In this document: one piece after another, positions 1 to 8,725 of the stretch | How the letters are laid out: every line of letters begins with the position of its first letter | How positions within the stretch are numbered: the first letter of the stretch is position 1 | Assembly (NCBI GenBank): GCA_012516125.1 | Contig: JAAYXB010000094.1 | Location: forward strand, 62,001 to 126,000 | Direction of reading: 5' to 3' | Source: Bacillota bacterium | GTDB lineage: Bacteria > Bacillota > SHA-98 > UBA4971 | DNA: 64,000 nucleotides | Position numbers and translations under genes: made by a program | The notes under the pieces: model-generated | Told to the model about the DNA's origin: nothing | What the model saw: only the letters and a program-made list of their open reading frames with translations | The model's database searches: none

Positions 1-425
1 AGTACGGCGAGGAGCGGTGGGCCTCGCGAATCGCCAGCTTCATAGTGGAGAGAAGGAAGCGCGGCCCCATTACGACCACGGCGGAGCTCGTGGACGTAGT
101 TAAACAGGCGATCCCGGCCGCGGCCAGGAGGTCGGGGCCTCACCCTGCAAGGCGGACTTTCCAGGCGCTACGCATCGCGGTGAACGATGAGCTTGGAAGC
201 CTCGCCCGGGGCCTCGACCAGGCAGTGGAGGCCGTCCGGCCAGGGGGAAGGGTCGTGGCGATATCGTTCCACTCTCTGGAAGACCGCATGGTGAAAAGGA
301 AGTTTGCTGAAGGTGGAGACCGTCTCCGGACGATCACGACGCGACCCCTCGTCCCATGCGACGAGGAGGTACGGGCGAACCCGAGGTCACGCAGCGCCAG
401 GCTGCGCGCGGCGGAGAGGTTCTAA
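1..425 (+). CDS. rsmH: 16S rRNA (cytosine1402-N4)-methyltransferase, 3' part
   Basis: C-terminal part of RsmH (MraW), cut by the window edge; the frame is open from base 3 and ends at TAA 423-425. It methylates C1402 of 16S rRNA using SAM. Recognisable family segments are [20 protein letters not shown], the basic stretch with [12 protein letters not shown], and [18 protein letters not shown], followed by the typical C-terminal RLRAAERF. As in most Bacillota it opens the division/cell-wall cluster, directly upstream of ftsL. The N-terminal SAM-binding region lies outside the window. Confidence 0.95.
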   Translation, partial: YGEERWASRIASFIVERRKRGPITTTAELVDVVKQAIPAAARRSGPHPARRTFQALRIAVNDELGSLARGLDQAVEAVRPGGRVVAISFHSLEDRMVKRKFAEGGDRLRTITTRPLVPCDEEVRANPRSRSARLRAAERF

Positions 426-447
426 GGGAACTGGAGGGAGAATAGAG

Positions 448-1044
448 ATGGTACCGGCTGAAGCCAGGCCCATGGTGCGGCGCGAAAGAGGCGGCCTCAG
501 GCGGCCGATCGCCAGGCGGCGGTCCGCCGCCCGGATGGGACGGGCGGATAGGGTGGACAGGGTTCCTTTGGCGAGGGCCACCTCCCGAAAGAAGGCGAAC
601 CTCGGCAGGATTGCGTTCGTGGCCATCGTCGCAACGGGGCTTCTCCTCGGAAACCTCGCCCTGCGCGCCAGGGTCATAAACTGTGGATATAGACTCAGCA
701 GGCTTGAGGAGACACTGGCGGCAACGCAGACGGAGTATGACAGGTTGAGCCTTGCCATAGCGAACCTCAAGTCGCTGGAGAGGATCGAGGAAGTCGCCAG
801 GGTGCGCCTGGGCATGGTGGACCCCACCTCCGCAGAGTTCGTGGTGCTTGCGCCGGGCGGACTCGGCCAGGTCGCCAGCTCAGGTGCGGCGAGCGAGCGC
901 ATGCCCGCACCGTCTCAGCTTGAGAAAGGCTTTGCCGCCCGGGCCGGCAACGTCCTGATAGGTCTGGTATCCCCGTTTGTCGCGCGGTGGTTCTACGACG
1001 TGCCCGACCAGGATCACCCAAGGGTGCGCGTGGCGGCCAGGTAG
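448..1044 (+). CDS. ftsL: FtsL-like cell division protein
   Basis: About 198 residues: a long basic N-terminus (many Arg), one membrane segment around residues 52-68 (FVAIVATGLLLGNLAL), then a coiled-coil region (LSRLEETLAATQTEYDRLSL) and the segment IEEVARVRLGMVDP typical of FtsL/DivIC. Bitopic FtsL works with DivIB and DivIC to recruit the septal synthase. I chose ATG 448 because GGAGGG lies 9 bases upstream and the start follows the rsmH stop; an open frame extends further upstream but would overlap rsmH. Position between rsmH and the PBP gene supports the call. The basic cytoplasmic tail is longer than usual. Confidence 0.88.
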   Translation: MVPAEARPMVRRERGGLRRPIARRRSAARMGRADRVDRVPLARATSRKKANLGRIAFVAIVATGLLLGNLALRARVINCGYRLSRLEETLAATQTEYDRLSLAIANLKSLERIEEVARVRLGMVDPTSAEFVVLAPGGLGQVASSGAASERMPAPSQLEKGFAARAGNVLIGLVSPFVARWFYDVPDQDHPRVRVAAR

Positions 1045-1159
1045 GGGACGGGAACGCGCTTCGCGCCGTTGGGTGCGCTGTACCGCTCTGCAGCGTGGCG
1101 AAGCGGCGAGGCCAGGAAAGGGAAGACAAAGCAGGGCAACGCAAGGCGAGGTAGGACCT

Positions 1160-3307
1160 GTGTCGGTGTACTCGGGCGTCACCATCAAGAAGAGGGTAGC
1201 CTGGCTTTTTATTATGTGGGGGGTTGTTAGCCTTCTCCTCATGCTGCGCCTCTCCTGGCTCCAGATCGTCCAGGGTGACCGTTTCCGCAAGCTTGCGCTG
1301 GATCAGAGGCTGTACCCTGTGCCTGTGGACGCGAGGAGGGGAACCATACGCGACCGGAACGGGCGCGAGCTGGCAGTGAGTGTCAGCGCCGACTCCATCT
1401 ACGCTGTGCCGGTGGAGGTCAAAGACCCGGCCGGGACCGCCGAAACCCTCGCGCGCATCCTGGAACAGGACCCGATGTCCATTCGCAACAAGCTCACCCA
1501 GAAGGCCGCGACAGTTTGGATCGACCGCAAGGTGGACCCGGAGAAGGCGGCGGCCATAAGAAAGCTCAACCTCCCCGGCATAGGCTTCACCGAGCGAGGC
1601 CAGAGATTCTACCCCAAAGACAGGCTGGCCGCACATATCCTGGGGATAGCCGGCATTGACAACCAGGGCCTCGAAGGCATCGAGGTCCAGTACGATTCAT
1701 ACCTGCGCGGCACGCGCGGCCAGATCGTTTCGGAACGCGACGCCACGGGCAAGGAGATCCCCGGGGGTGTGAGCAGGTTTATCCCGCCTATCGACGGCAA
1801 CGACCTGTACCTTACCATCGATGAGGTCATCCAGTACATAGTCGAGCGTGAGCTCGACCGTGGGATGGTGGAGACCCGGGCAAAACGCGGCATGATCCTG
1901 GCAATGGACCCGAAGACCGGCGCCGTGCTGGCGATGGCGGCCCGGCCAACATACAATCCCAATCGCTACTATGAGTACCCCGAGGCTGCGAGGCGCAACA
2001 TCGTGGTCTCCGACGTGTATGAGCCGGGGTCAACGTTTAAGATAGTGACCGCTGCGGCTGCCCTGGAGGAGGGCTTTGTGAAGCCGTCCGACACGTTCTT
2101 CGACCCAGGTTTCATCCGCGTCGAGGACCGGTACGTGAGGTGCTGGCTCGCCGGCGGGCACGGAAGTCAGACGTTCACCGAGGCCACTGAAAACTCATGT
2201 AACGTGGTGTTCGCCACGCTCGGGATGCGCCTTGGGACGGAGCGGTTCTACAAGTATATCCGCGCGTTCGGGTTCGGCAGCCCCCTTGGCATCGACTATC
2301 CCGGGGAGGCGGCAGGCCTTCTTCAGCCGGAGAAACACGTGGGCCTCGTGGAGATAGCGAACATGTCCTTCGGCCAGGGCGTGTCGGTAACACCGGTGCA
2401 GCTTCTCTCCGCTCTCAACGCCATAGCGAACGGTGGCACCTTGATGCGGCCCCGGCTTGTTTCAAAGGTGGTGGCACCCGAGGGAAGCTTGGTAAAGGAG
2501 TTCGGACCTGAGCCGCTCCGCCAGGTCATCAGCAAGGAGACCGCCAGGGAACTTTCGCTTATCCTCGAGTCCGTCGTAGTCAACGGCTCCGGCTACAGGG
2601 CGAAGGTTCCAGGGTACCGTGTTGCAGGCAAGACGGGGACAGCCGAGAAGCCTGAGGCAGGCAGGTACGGCGAGAAGCGAGTGGCCTCGTTCCTCGGCTT
2701 CGCCCCTGTGGAAGACCCGAGGATATCCGTGCTGGTGGTGTGGGACGAGCCCAATGTGGGCATAAGCTACGGCGGCGTGCTTGCAGCACCAACGTTCCAG
2801 GCCATCGTGCGCGATGCCCTCAGGTACATGGAGGTGCCGCCCGCATCTCCGATCGAGGCTGAGAAGTCCGGGGAGGGGCAGGGGCAGCCGGAACTTGTGG
2901 CTGTGCCCGACGTCGTGGGGCAACCGGCGGCGGACGCTGCGAAGGCACTTGCGTCGGATTTCGGGCTCCAGACGCGGATGAAGGGGTCGGGCAGCATCGT
3001 CCGCGACCAGACGCCGAGGCCCGGGGCGCGTGTGCCCCGGGGAACCACCGTCGTCCTTTACTTGGATATGGGCGAACTCTATAATGAAGTGGGCGCCGAC
3101 GTGACCGTCCCACACCTCGCGGGCAAGACCATGAAAGACGTCGCGCTCCTTCTCAGCGAGGTCGGCCTGAGGCTGCAGGCTGAGGGCACCGGCATCGCGA
3201 CGTGGCAGGACCCGAAGCCGGGAGTCCGGGTCTCCAGGGGATCGATGGTCGTTGTCAGGTTTGAGCCGCCGGCGGCGGAATCGCCAGGGAGCCCCGGGCA
3301 GCCTTAA
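1160..3307 (+). CDS. spoVD: Class B penicillin-binding protein with two PASTA domains (SpoVD/PBP2b type)
   Basis: About 715 residues. A short cytoplasmic tail and one membrane segment (residues about 12-32) precede a PBP dimerisation domain and a transpeptidase domain with STFK (about residue 290), SCN (about 345) and KTG (about 490). Two PASTA repeats follow (about 579-635 and 647-707). It cross-links septal or spore peptidoglycan as partner of FtsW. PASTA domains and the location between ftsL and murE match both PbpB and SpoVD of Bacillus; with one copy visible I cannot separate division from spore-cortex roles. Start GTG 1160 was chosen because it follows GAGGT and leaves a normal short tail; the frame is open about 180 bases upstream. 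Confidence 0.93.
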   Translation: MSVYSGVTIKKRVAWLFIMWGVVSLLLMLRLSWLQIVQGDRFRKLALDQRLYPVPVDARRGTIRDRNGRELAVSVSADSIYAVPVEVKDPAGTAETLARILEQDPMSIRNKLTQKAATVWIDRKVDPEKAAAIRKLNLPGIGFTERGQRFYPKDRLAAHILGIAGIDNQGLEGIEVQYDSYLRGTRGQIVSERDATGKEIPGGVSRFIPPIDGNDLYLTIDEVIQYIVERELDRGMVETRAKRGMILAMDPKTGAVLAMAARPTYNPNRYYEYPEAARRNIVVSDVYEPGSTFKIVTAAAALEEGFVKPSDTFFDPGFIRVEDRYVRCWLAGGHGSQTFTEATENSCNVVFATLGMRLGTERFYKYIRAFGFGSPLGIDYPGEAAGLLQPEKHVGLVEIANMSFGQGVSVTPVQLLSALNAIANGGTLMRPRLVSKVVAPEGSLVKEFGPEPLRQVISKETARELSLILESVVVNGSGYRAKVPGYRVAGKTGTAEKPEAGRYGEKRVASFLGFAPVEDPRISVLVVWDEPNVGISYGGVLAAPTFQAIVRDALRYMEVPPASPIEAEKSGEGQGQPELVAVPDVVGQPAADAAKALASDFGLQTRMKGSGSIVRDQTPRPGARVPRGTTVVLYLDMGELYNEVGADVTVPHLAGKTMKDVALLLSEVGLRLQAEGTGIATWQDPKPGVRVSRGSMVVVRFEPPAAESPGSPGQP

Positions 3308-3437
3308 TATGTCATAACAGCCAATTGCAGGAGACATAATGGTACTGACGCATCTCTATCCACGATCGTCCACAGCCCGGTAGAGCCTGTTATGTTGGCG
3401 GGTATTCCGGCCACGGTCAGGAGGTTAAACGACGCAA

Positions 3438-4943
3438 GTGCCACGTTTCAGAGATCTGGTGGAGCGACTCAGCATCAAGAGGTTCACGGGGGACATGGAC
3501 ACTTTTCTGCGGGGCGTGGCCTACGACTCGCGCGCGGTCGAGCCCGGTTACCTCTTCGTGTGCATAAAGGGAGAGAAGCACGATGGCCATGATTTCGTCG
3601 GGGACGCTGTCCTGCGCGGAGCCGTGGCGCTCATCATCGAAAGAGACGTGGCGGTGCCTGAGGGCGTGGCGGCGGCCATGGTGTCAAGCTCGCGCGAAGC
3701 GCTTGCCCTGGTGGCGCAGGCTTTTTACGGCGACCCGTCGCGCTCGATGGTGTGCGTGGGCGTGACTGGCACCAAGGGCAAGACCACCACGACCCACCTC
3801 GTGAAGGGTGTGCTCGATGCATCCGGCCGCTGGTGCGGGATCATCGGGACGGTGGGACACGTCATCGGGGACGAGGTGGTCCAGGCGAAGCACACGACGC
3901 CTGAGTCCCTCGACATCCAGCGGATGCTCAGCGAAATGCGGGAGAAGGGCCAGAGCGCTGCGGCGATGGAAGTCTCGTCCCACGCAGTGGTGCAGGGCCG
4001 CGTGCTCGGGGTGGATTTCGACATCGGGGTGTTCACAAACATCGGCCACGACCACCTCGACTTTCACGGGACGTTTGAGAACTACCTTGCTGCCAAGGCG
4101 TCCTTCTTTGAGTCGCTTAGCGCAGGACGTTCGCCGAAGGGGCTTACCAGGACGGCAGTGATCAACCTGGACCAGCCCCATGCGGGGCACATCATCTCGA
4201 GGACCCGCGCCGACGTGGTGACGTACGGCATCACGAGCGATGCCGACGTCAGGGCCGAGGATGTGCAGCTTCTTCCACATGGGGCGTCGTTTGTGGCCTG
4301 CACGCCCGCGGGGCGGGCCGAGGTTCGGCTCAAACTGACCGGCGTGTTCAACGTATACAACGCCCTCGCGGCCATCGCATGCGGCATTGCCGCCGGGGCC
4401 GGTCTCGACGAGGCGAGGGCCGGGGTTGAGGGCGTTACAGGTGTGCCGGGCCGCTTCGAGACCATAGATGAGGGCCAGTCGTTCGCGGTGGTTGTCGACT
4501 TCGCGCACACGCCGGACAGCCTCGAGAACGTCCTCAAGGCCGCGAGGGGTCTCGGAAAGGGCGAGATGACGGTTGTGTTCGGGTGCGGCGGTGACCGCGA
4601 CAGGACCAAGCGACCGATGATGGGCGAGATAGCAGCGAGGCTTGCGGACCACGTGATCGTCACGTCGGATAACCCGCGATCGGAGGACCCTGAGTCCATA
4701 TGCCGCGAGATCGAGGACGGGGTGCTGAGGGTGCGCCGCCCGCGGGAGGGCTACGAGGTCATCGTGAGCAGAGCGGACGCCATCAAGAGAGCGCTGTCTC
4801 TTGCGAGAGAGGGCGATGTGGTCGTGATCGCGGGAAAAGGGCACGAGACCTACCAGATATTCCGGGACCGAACCATTCACTTCGACGACCGCGAGGTTGC
4901 CAGAGACTATCTCAGGGAGCGCATGGCAGATGCCGAGGTTTAG
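3438..4943 (+). CDS. murE: UDP-MurNAc-tripeptide synthetase (meso-DAP-adding)
   Basis: 501 residues, usual MurE length. The N-terminal substrate domain carries the segment GVAYDSRAVEPGYLFVCIKG. The ATP-binding loop GVTGTKGKTTTTHL is at about residues 107-120 and HDHLDFHG follows in the central domain. The C-terminal domain has DNPRSEDP at about residue 412; DNPR is the known signature for adding meso-diaminopimelate rather than lysine. It therefore builds UDP-MurNAc-Ala-Glu-mDAP in the cytoplasm. Start GTG 3438 has AGGAGGT 13 bases upstream. The gap to the PBP gene (3308-3437) has an 8-bp inverted repeat (CATAACAG 3313-3320, CTGTTATG 3387-3394) but no clear promoter. Confidence 0.97.
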   Translation: MPRFRDLVERLSIKRFTGDMDTFLRGVAYDSRAVEPGYLFVCIKGEKHDGHDFVGDAVLRGAVALIIERDVAVPEGVAAAMVSSSREALALVAQAFYGDPSRSMVCVGVTGTKGKTTTTHLVKGVLDASGRWCGIIGTVGHVIGDEVVQAKHTTPESLDIQRMLSEMREKGQSAAAMEVSSHAVVQGRVLGVDFDIGVFTNIGHDHLDFHGTFENYLAAKASFFESLSAGRSPKGLTRTAVINLDQPHAGHIISRTRADVVTYGITSDADVRAEDVQLLPHGASFVACTPAGRAEVRLKLTGVFNVYNALAAIACGIAAGAGLDEARAGVEGVTGVPGRFETIDEGQSFAVVVDFAHTPDSLENVLKAARGLGKGEMTVVFGCGGDRDRTKRPMMGEIAARLADHVIVTSDNPRSEDPESICREIEDGVLRVRRPREGYEVIVSRADAIKRALSLAREGDVVVIAGKGHETYQIFRDRTIHFDDREVARDYLRERMADAEV

Positions 4944-6381
4944 CCTGGAGGAGATCATGTGCGCCACGGGCGGGCGCTGCGAGGCAGCGGGGGCGACGGA
5001 AGGGGCCGCGGCCGAGGCATCGCGAGCCGTGGATGCGCCTGTGTTCACCGGGGTGTGCACCGATTCCCGCAAGGTCGTCGGGGGAGAGGTCTTCTTTGCG
5101 CTGGTGGGGCCCACCTTCGACGGGCATGATTTCGCGGCGGAGGCCGTCGCGAAAGGGGCCAGGGGGGTGGTGGCGTCATCCCCCGGCAAGGTAGCCGGCC
5201 TTGCAAGGTCAGTCCCCGTCGTTCTCGTGGACGACACGCTGAAAGCCCTCCAGATGCTTGCGAGGTACAACAGGTGCCGCCTGGGGACCCCCGTGGTGGC
5301 TGTCACCGGGAGCGCGGGCAAAACCACCACGAAAGACATGGCGCACAGTATCTTCATGGAGCGGATGAGATCGGCGAGGACGGAGGAGAACTTCAACAAC
5401 GAGGTCGGGGTTCCGCTGACTCTCCTCTCGCTCGAGCCTCGCCATGAGATATGCGTTGTGGAACTCGGGATGAGGGGGAGGGGGCAGATCCGGGATCTGG
5501 CCGAGATAGCCCGCCCCGACGTGGGCATCGTGACGAACGTGGGGCCGAGCCATGTGGAGCTTCTCGGGTCTATTGAGAACGTGGCCCTTGCCAAGGCGGA
5601 ACTGGTTGAGGCTCTTGGGCCCGACGGCATAGCCGTGCTGAACGCTGATTGCGAGTACACCGCGGCGATGAAGGAAAGGACCCGGGCGAAGGCGGTGTTC
5701 TTCGGGATAAAGCGCGACGCTGACGTGAGGGCAACCGATATCGAGAGCCTGGGAGAGAACGGCACGAGGTTTACCATGTCGTACGGCCAGAGGTCTTTCC
5801 GGGTGCATGTGCCGGTGCCTGGCATCCACAACGTGTATAACGCCCTTGCCGCGGGCGCGTCTGCGCTTGTCATGGGGGTGGATTCCTTTGCCGTGGTGGA
5901 CGGGCTTTCCCATTTCGAGCCGTCCCATGGGCGGTCAGGGATCGTGGAGACCACGCGGGGCTTCACGGTGATAGACGACACGTACAACGCCAATCCGGCT
6001 TCCATGAGGGCGGCCCTCGCCACTCTTCGCGAGGTCGCGGGCGTTAGGAGGAGGATCGCCGTTCTCGGCAACATGCTTGAGCTCGGGGAGATCTCTGCGG
6101 AGGCCCACCGGGAACTTGGCCGGGCCACCGTGGCGTATACCTGCGACGTGCTGGTGACGGTGGGCAACCTCGCGCGCCTTGCCGGAGAGGAAGCGCTCCG
6201 GCTGGGCAGGAGCCCCCGGGATGTGATCATGTGCGACACGAGCGCCGAGGCGGTCGATGTCCTCGAGAGGCTTGCAAGGCCCGGCGATGTGATTCTCGTG
6301 AAAGGATCGCGGGCCATGAGGATGGAGGAGGTCGTGTCGGCACTTGTGGGAGGTACTGGAGGCGGGTCCGGTGACTCGTGA
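4930..6381 (+). CDS. murF: UDP-MurNAc-tripeptide:D-Ala-D-Ala ligase
   Basis: About 483 residues. Mur-ligase folds in order: an N-terminal substrate domain (CTDSRKVVGGEVFFALVG), the ATP loop GSAGKTTTKDM at about residue 127, and the central/C-terminal segments NFNNEVGVPLTLL and DDTYNANPASMRAAL, the last being characteristic of MurF. It adds D-Ala-D-Ala to complete the UDP-MurNAc-pentapeptide. Start ATG 4930 (MPRFSLEEI) overlaps the end of murE by 14 bases, indicating translational coupling; an upstream in-frame start at 4897 is less likely. Confidence 0.96.
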   Translation: MPRFSLEEIMCATGGRCEAAGATEGAAAEASRAVDAPVFTGVCTDSRKVVGGEVFFALVGPTFDGHDFAAEAVAKGARGVVASSPGKVAGLARSVPVVLVDDTLKALQMLARYNRCRLGTPVVAVTGSAGKTTTKDMAHSIFMERMRSARTEENFNNEVGVPLTLLSLEPRHEICVVELGMRGRGQIRDLAEIARPDVGIVTNVGPSHVELLGSIENVALAKAELVEALGPDGIAVLNADCEYTAAMKERTRAKAVFFGIKRDADVRATDIESLGENGTRFTMSYGQRSFRVHVPVPGIHNVYNALAAGASALVMGVDSFAVVDGLSHFEPSHGRSGIVETTRGFTVIDDTYNANPASMRAALATLREVAGVRRRIAVLGNMLELGEISAEAHRELGRATVAYTCDVLVTVGNLARLAGEEALRLGRSPRDVIMCDTSAEAVDVLERLARPGDVILVKGSRAMRMEEVVSALVGGTGGGSGDS

Positions 6382-7336
6382 GATATACTCCGCTCTTGTC
6401 GCCATCGCAACTGTGATCGCGATAGGCCCCGTGTCCATAAAAATCCTGCGCGGGATGAAGTTTGGCCAGTCCATTCGGTCGAACGGCCCGGCGACGCATC
6501 TTGCGAAGGCCGGTACACCGACCATGGGCGGGATAATGATACTCGTAGGAGTCTTCGCGGGAACGCTCCTTTTCGCTCCACGCGCTCTGGGATCGGCGTG
6601 GGCCCTGTTCATAACGCTCGGGTTCGGCGCTATCGGCCTTGTCGACGATTTCATCATCGTCGTGGCCAGGCGGTCTCTGGGGCTACGGGCAAGGTACAAG
6701 CTCATCGCCCAGGTCATTCTCGCGGGCCTGCTGGGGCTGTTTGTAGCCGCGAGGCCTGAATTCGGCACCACAGTGAGTATTCCTTTCCTGAGCCAGCGGG
6801 TGGACCTCGGGCTGGGATACGTGGTCTTCGCGATCTTCGTGGTCATCGGCGCGTCCAACGCCGTGAACCTCACCGACGGCCTCGACGGGCTTGCCGCCGG
6901 CACAGTGGCCATCGCAGCTCTTACCTATGGCATTATCGCGATGCAAAGGGGCGCGGGCGACCTCGCAGTTTTCGCATTCGCCCTCGCCGGCGCATGCGTT
7001 GGGTTCGCGTGGTTCAACTGCCACCCCGCGCAGGTCATCATGGGTGACACCGGGTCTCTTGCGTTGGGGGCGGCGCTGGGGTGTCTCGCGATACTCACGA
7101 AGACCGAGGTTCTCCTGGTAGTGATAGGGGGGGTCTTCGTGGTCGAGGCTCTATCCGTCATCATCCAGGTGACGTACTTTCGGCTGACTCGCGGGAAACG
7201 CATCTTCCGGATGAGCCCCCTTCATCACCACTTCGAGCTGTCCGGATGGCAGGAGCCAAAAGTGGTGATGAGGTTCTGGATATTGGGCCTCATCTTTTCG
7301 GCCCTCGGGATGCTGTGCCTTCCAGGGCTATGGTAA
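6371..7336 (+). CDS. mraY: Phospho-MurNAc-pentapeptide transferase
   Basis: About 321 residues, a polytopic membrane enzyme. It attaches phospho-MurNAc-pentapeptide to undecaprenyl phosphate, giving lipid I. Motifs visible: GTPTMGGI near the N-terminus, the acidic GLVDDFI, NLTDGLDGLAAG, GDTGSLALGA and the histidine motif SPLHHHFELSGW near the C-terminus. Start GTG 6371 is preceded by GGAGG at 6358-6362 with 8-base spacing and overlaps murF by 11 bases; an in-frame start at 6344 lies deeper in murF. The next cell-wall gene expected here, murD, is missing. Confidence 0.97.
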   Translation: MTREIYSALVAIATVIAIGPVSIKILRGMKFGQSIRSNGPATHLAKAGTPTMGGIMILVGVFAGTLLFAPRALGSAWALFITLGFGAIGLVDDFIIVVARRSLGLRARYKLIAQVILAGLLGLFVAARPEFGTTVSIPFLSQRVDLGLGYVVFAIFVVIGASNAVNLTDGLDGLAAGTVAIAALTYGIIAMQRGAGDLAVFAFALAGACVGFAWFNCHPAQVIMGDTGSLALGAALGCLAILTKTEVLLVVIGGVFVVEALSVIIQVTYFRLTRGKRIFRMSPLHHHFELSGWQEPKVVMRFWILGLIFSALGMLCLPGLW

Positions 7337-7346
7337 TCGGCCCTGA

Positions 7347-7392
7347 GTGCAAGTTCAAGTGCAAGTGCAAGTGCGAGTGCGAATGCGAGTGC
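7347..7392 (+). repeat. Imperfect hexamer tandem repeat (TGCAAG/TGCGAG)
   Basis: About seven imperfect tandem copies of a 6-base unit, drifting from TGCAAG to TGCGAG. They lie 10 bases after the mraY stop, in the 265-bp spacer between mraY and ftsW. Because the unit is 6 bases it creates open frames in several phases, but none has gene-like content. Confidence 0.8.
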
Positions 7393-7484
7393 ACGTCTCG
7401 CTGCGGCAACCCCAAACGCAATGAAGGTCTTGAATGCAAAGGTCCCGTATGCGACGCGGATGCGGATCGACCGGTCCAGAGGTG

Positions 7485-7543
7485 CCTCTGGCCTCTAAGT
7501 GAAGGTGCAGAAATGCTCCCGACTTCGGGAGGGGTTGCCGGTG
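7485..7543 (-). repeat. Dispersed hairpin repeat, copy 1 (inverted relative to 61572-61630)
   Basis: Read on the - strand from 7543, this matches the sequence starting at 61572 over about 58 bases with one indel and a handful of mismatches. It begins with the identical 17-mer CACCGGCAACCCCTCCC, then a short loop and GGGAG (a CTCCC/GGGAG hairpin), then TTCTGCAC, CACTTAG and CCAGA. Both copies are intergenic. Origin unknown: small mobile remnant or a conserved RNA/protein-binding element. Confidence 0.75.
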
Positions 7544-7601
7544 ATTCAAAGACATAGCACGCTTCGGGCGAGCCATCGCGCCCGCGATGGGGGTGAGAAG
7601 C

Positions 7602-8720
7602 ATGCCGGTGCGGCGAAAACCCCATGAGAAGCATGCCCCCGACGTCATGGTCTTCCTCATCACCCTCGCCCTCCTGAGCCTGGGGGTGGTGATGGTCTTC
7701 AGCGCAAGCTCGGTGAGCGCGTATGAGGTCTTTGGCGATACGTACTACTTTATCAAGCGCCAGCTTGCATGGGCGGCCATCGGCCTTGTGGCAATGTGCG
7801 TGGCGATGGAGGTTGACTATCGGGTATGGAAGAAGCTCGCATGGCCCGCCCTCCTCTTCAGCCTCGTGCTTCTCGTGGCTGTGCTCATCCCTGGAGTGGG
7901 TGTGATGATTCGGGGATCCAGGAGATGGCTGGGAGTGGGATCGCTCACTTTCCAGCCCTCCGAGGTCGCCAAGATCGTCATGGTGTTCTTCATGGCGAGT
8001 TTCCTGTCTGACCGTTCTCCGAAGATGCACCGGTTCGTGGAGGGGCTGCTCCCGCCCCTTGTCGTTCTCGGCGTCGTGTTCGGGCTCATCATGCTGGAGC
8101 CGGACTTCGGCACGGGCGGCGCCATCGTGGGGATCACCACGCTCATGCTTTTCGCTGCGGGAGCGAGCATCTCGCACCTGGCGGCCCTCGGGGCGATGGG
8201 GATTCCTGCCCTCGTTGCGGTGGCCATGGCAGCGCCGTACAGGGTCCGCAGGTTTCTGGCCTTTCTGCATCCGTGGGAGGACCCGCTCGGCTCGGGGTTT
8301 CACATCATCCAGTCGCTGCTTGCCCTTGGCTCAGGAGGCATATTCGGGGTGGGGCTGGGAAGAAGCCGCCAGAAGTTCCTGTACCTGCCCATGCAACACA
8401 CCGACTTCATATTCGCAATAATTGGCGAGGAGCTCGGGTTCGTGGGCGCGACGGCGGTTGTGGTGTTGTACTTCCTTTTCGCGTGGCGCGGCCTGCGCGT
8501 GGCCATCGGGGCGCCGGACTCGTTCGGCAGCCTGCTGGCCGTCGGGATAACGACGATGATTGTGTTCCAGGCGGCTATAAACATCGGGGTAGTGTCGGGG
8601 ACATTCCCGATCACCGGGATAACCCTCCCGCTTATCAGCTTCGGCGGGTCTTCCCTGGTGACGACGCTTGCCGCTATAGGGGTGTTGCTCAACATCTCCA
8701 AATACTCGTCAATCAGGTGA
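7602..8720 (+). CDS. ftsW: SEDS-family peptidoglycan polymerase FtsW/SpoVE
   Basis: About 372 residues with about ten membrane segments. SEDS features: FSASSVSAYEVFGDTYYFIKRQLAWA near the N-terminus, GSRRWLGVGSLTFQPSEVAK in the middle, then LLALGSGGIFGVGLGRSRQKFLYLP (shown in parts) and the C-terminal TGITLPLISFGGSSL. It polymerises lipid II with the class B PBP encoded upstream. Start ATG 7602 follows GGGGGTGA with 5-6 base spacing; ATG 7587 is an alternative. FtsW and SpoVE cannot be told apart from sequence alone; cluster position favours FtsW. Confidence 0.93.
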   Translation: MPVRRKPHEKHAPDVMVFLITLALLSLGVVMVFSASSVSAYEVFGDTYYFIKRQLAWAAIGLVAMCVAMEVDYRVWKKLAWPALLFSLVLLVAVLIPGVGVMIRGSRRWLGVGSLTFQPSEVAKIVMVFFMASFLSDRSPKMHRFVEGLLPPLVVLGVVFGLIMLEPDFGTGGAIVGITTLMLFAAGASISHLAALGAMGIPALVAVAMAAPYRVRRFLAFLHPWEDPLGSGFHIIQSLLALGSGGIFGVGLGRSRQKFLYLPMQHTDFIFAIIGEELGFVGATAVVVLYFLFAWRGLRVAIGAPDSFGSLLAVGITTMIVFQAAINIGVVSGTFPITGITLPLISFGGSSLVTTLAAIGVLLNISKYSSIR

Positions 8721-8725
8721 ACGGC

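Noticed and set aside
3684-6581. A 965-codon open frame on the - strand.
   Set aside because: It lies antisense to murE and murF, has no family motif, and arises from high GC at third positions; the + strand genes are unambiguous.
7290-8303. A 337-codon - strand frame with His-rich repeats near 7350.
   Set aside because: The His/Leu repeats come from the hexamer DNA repeat and the remainder is antisense to ftsW.
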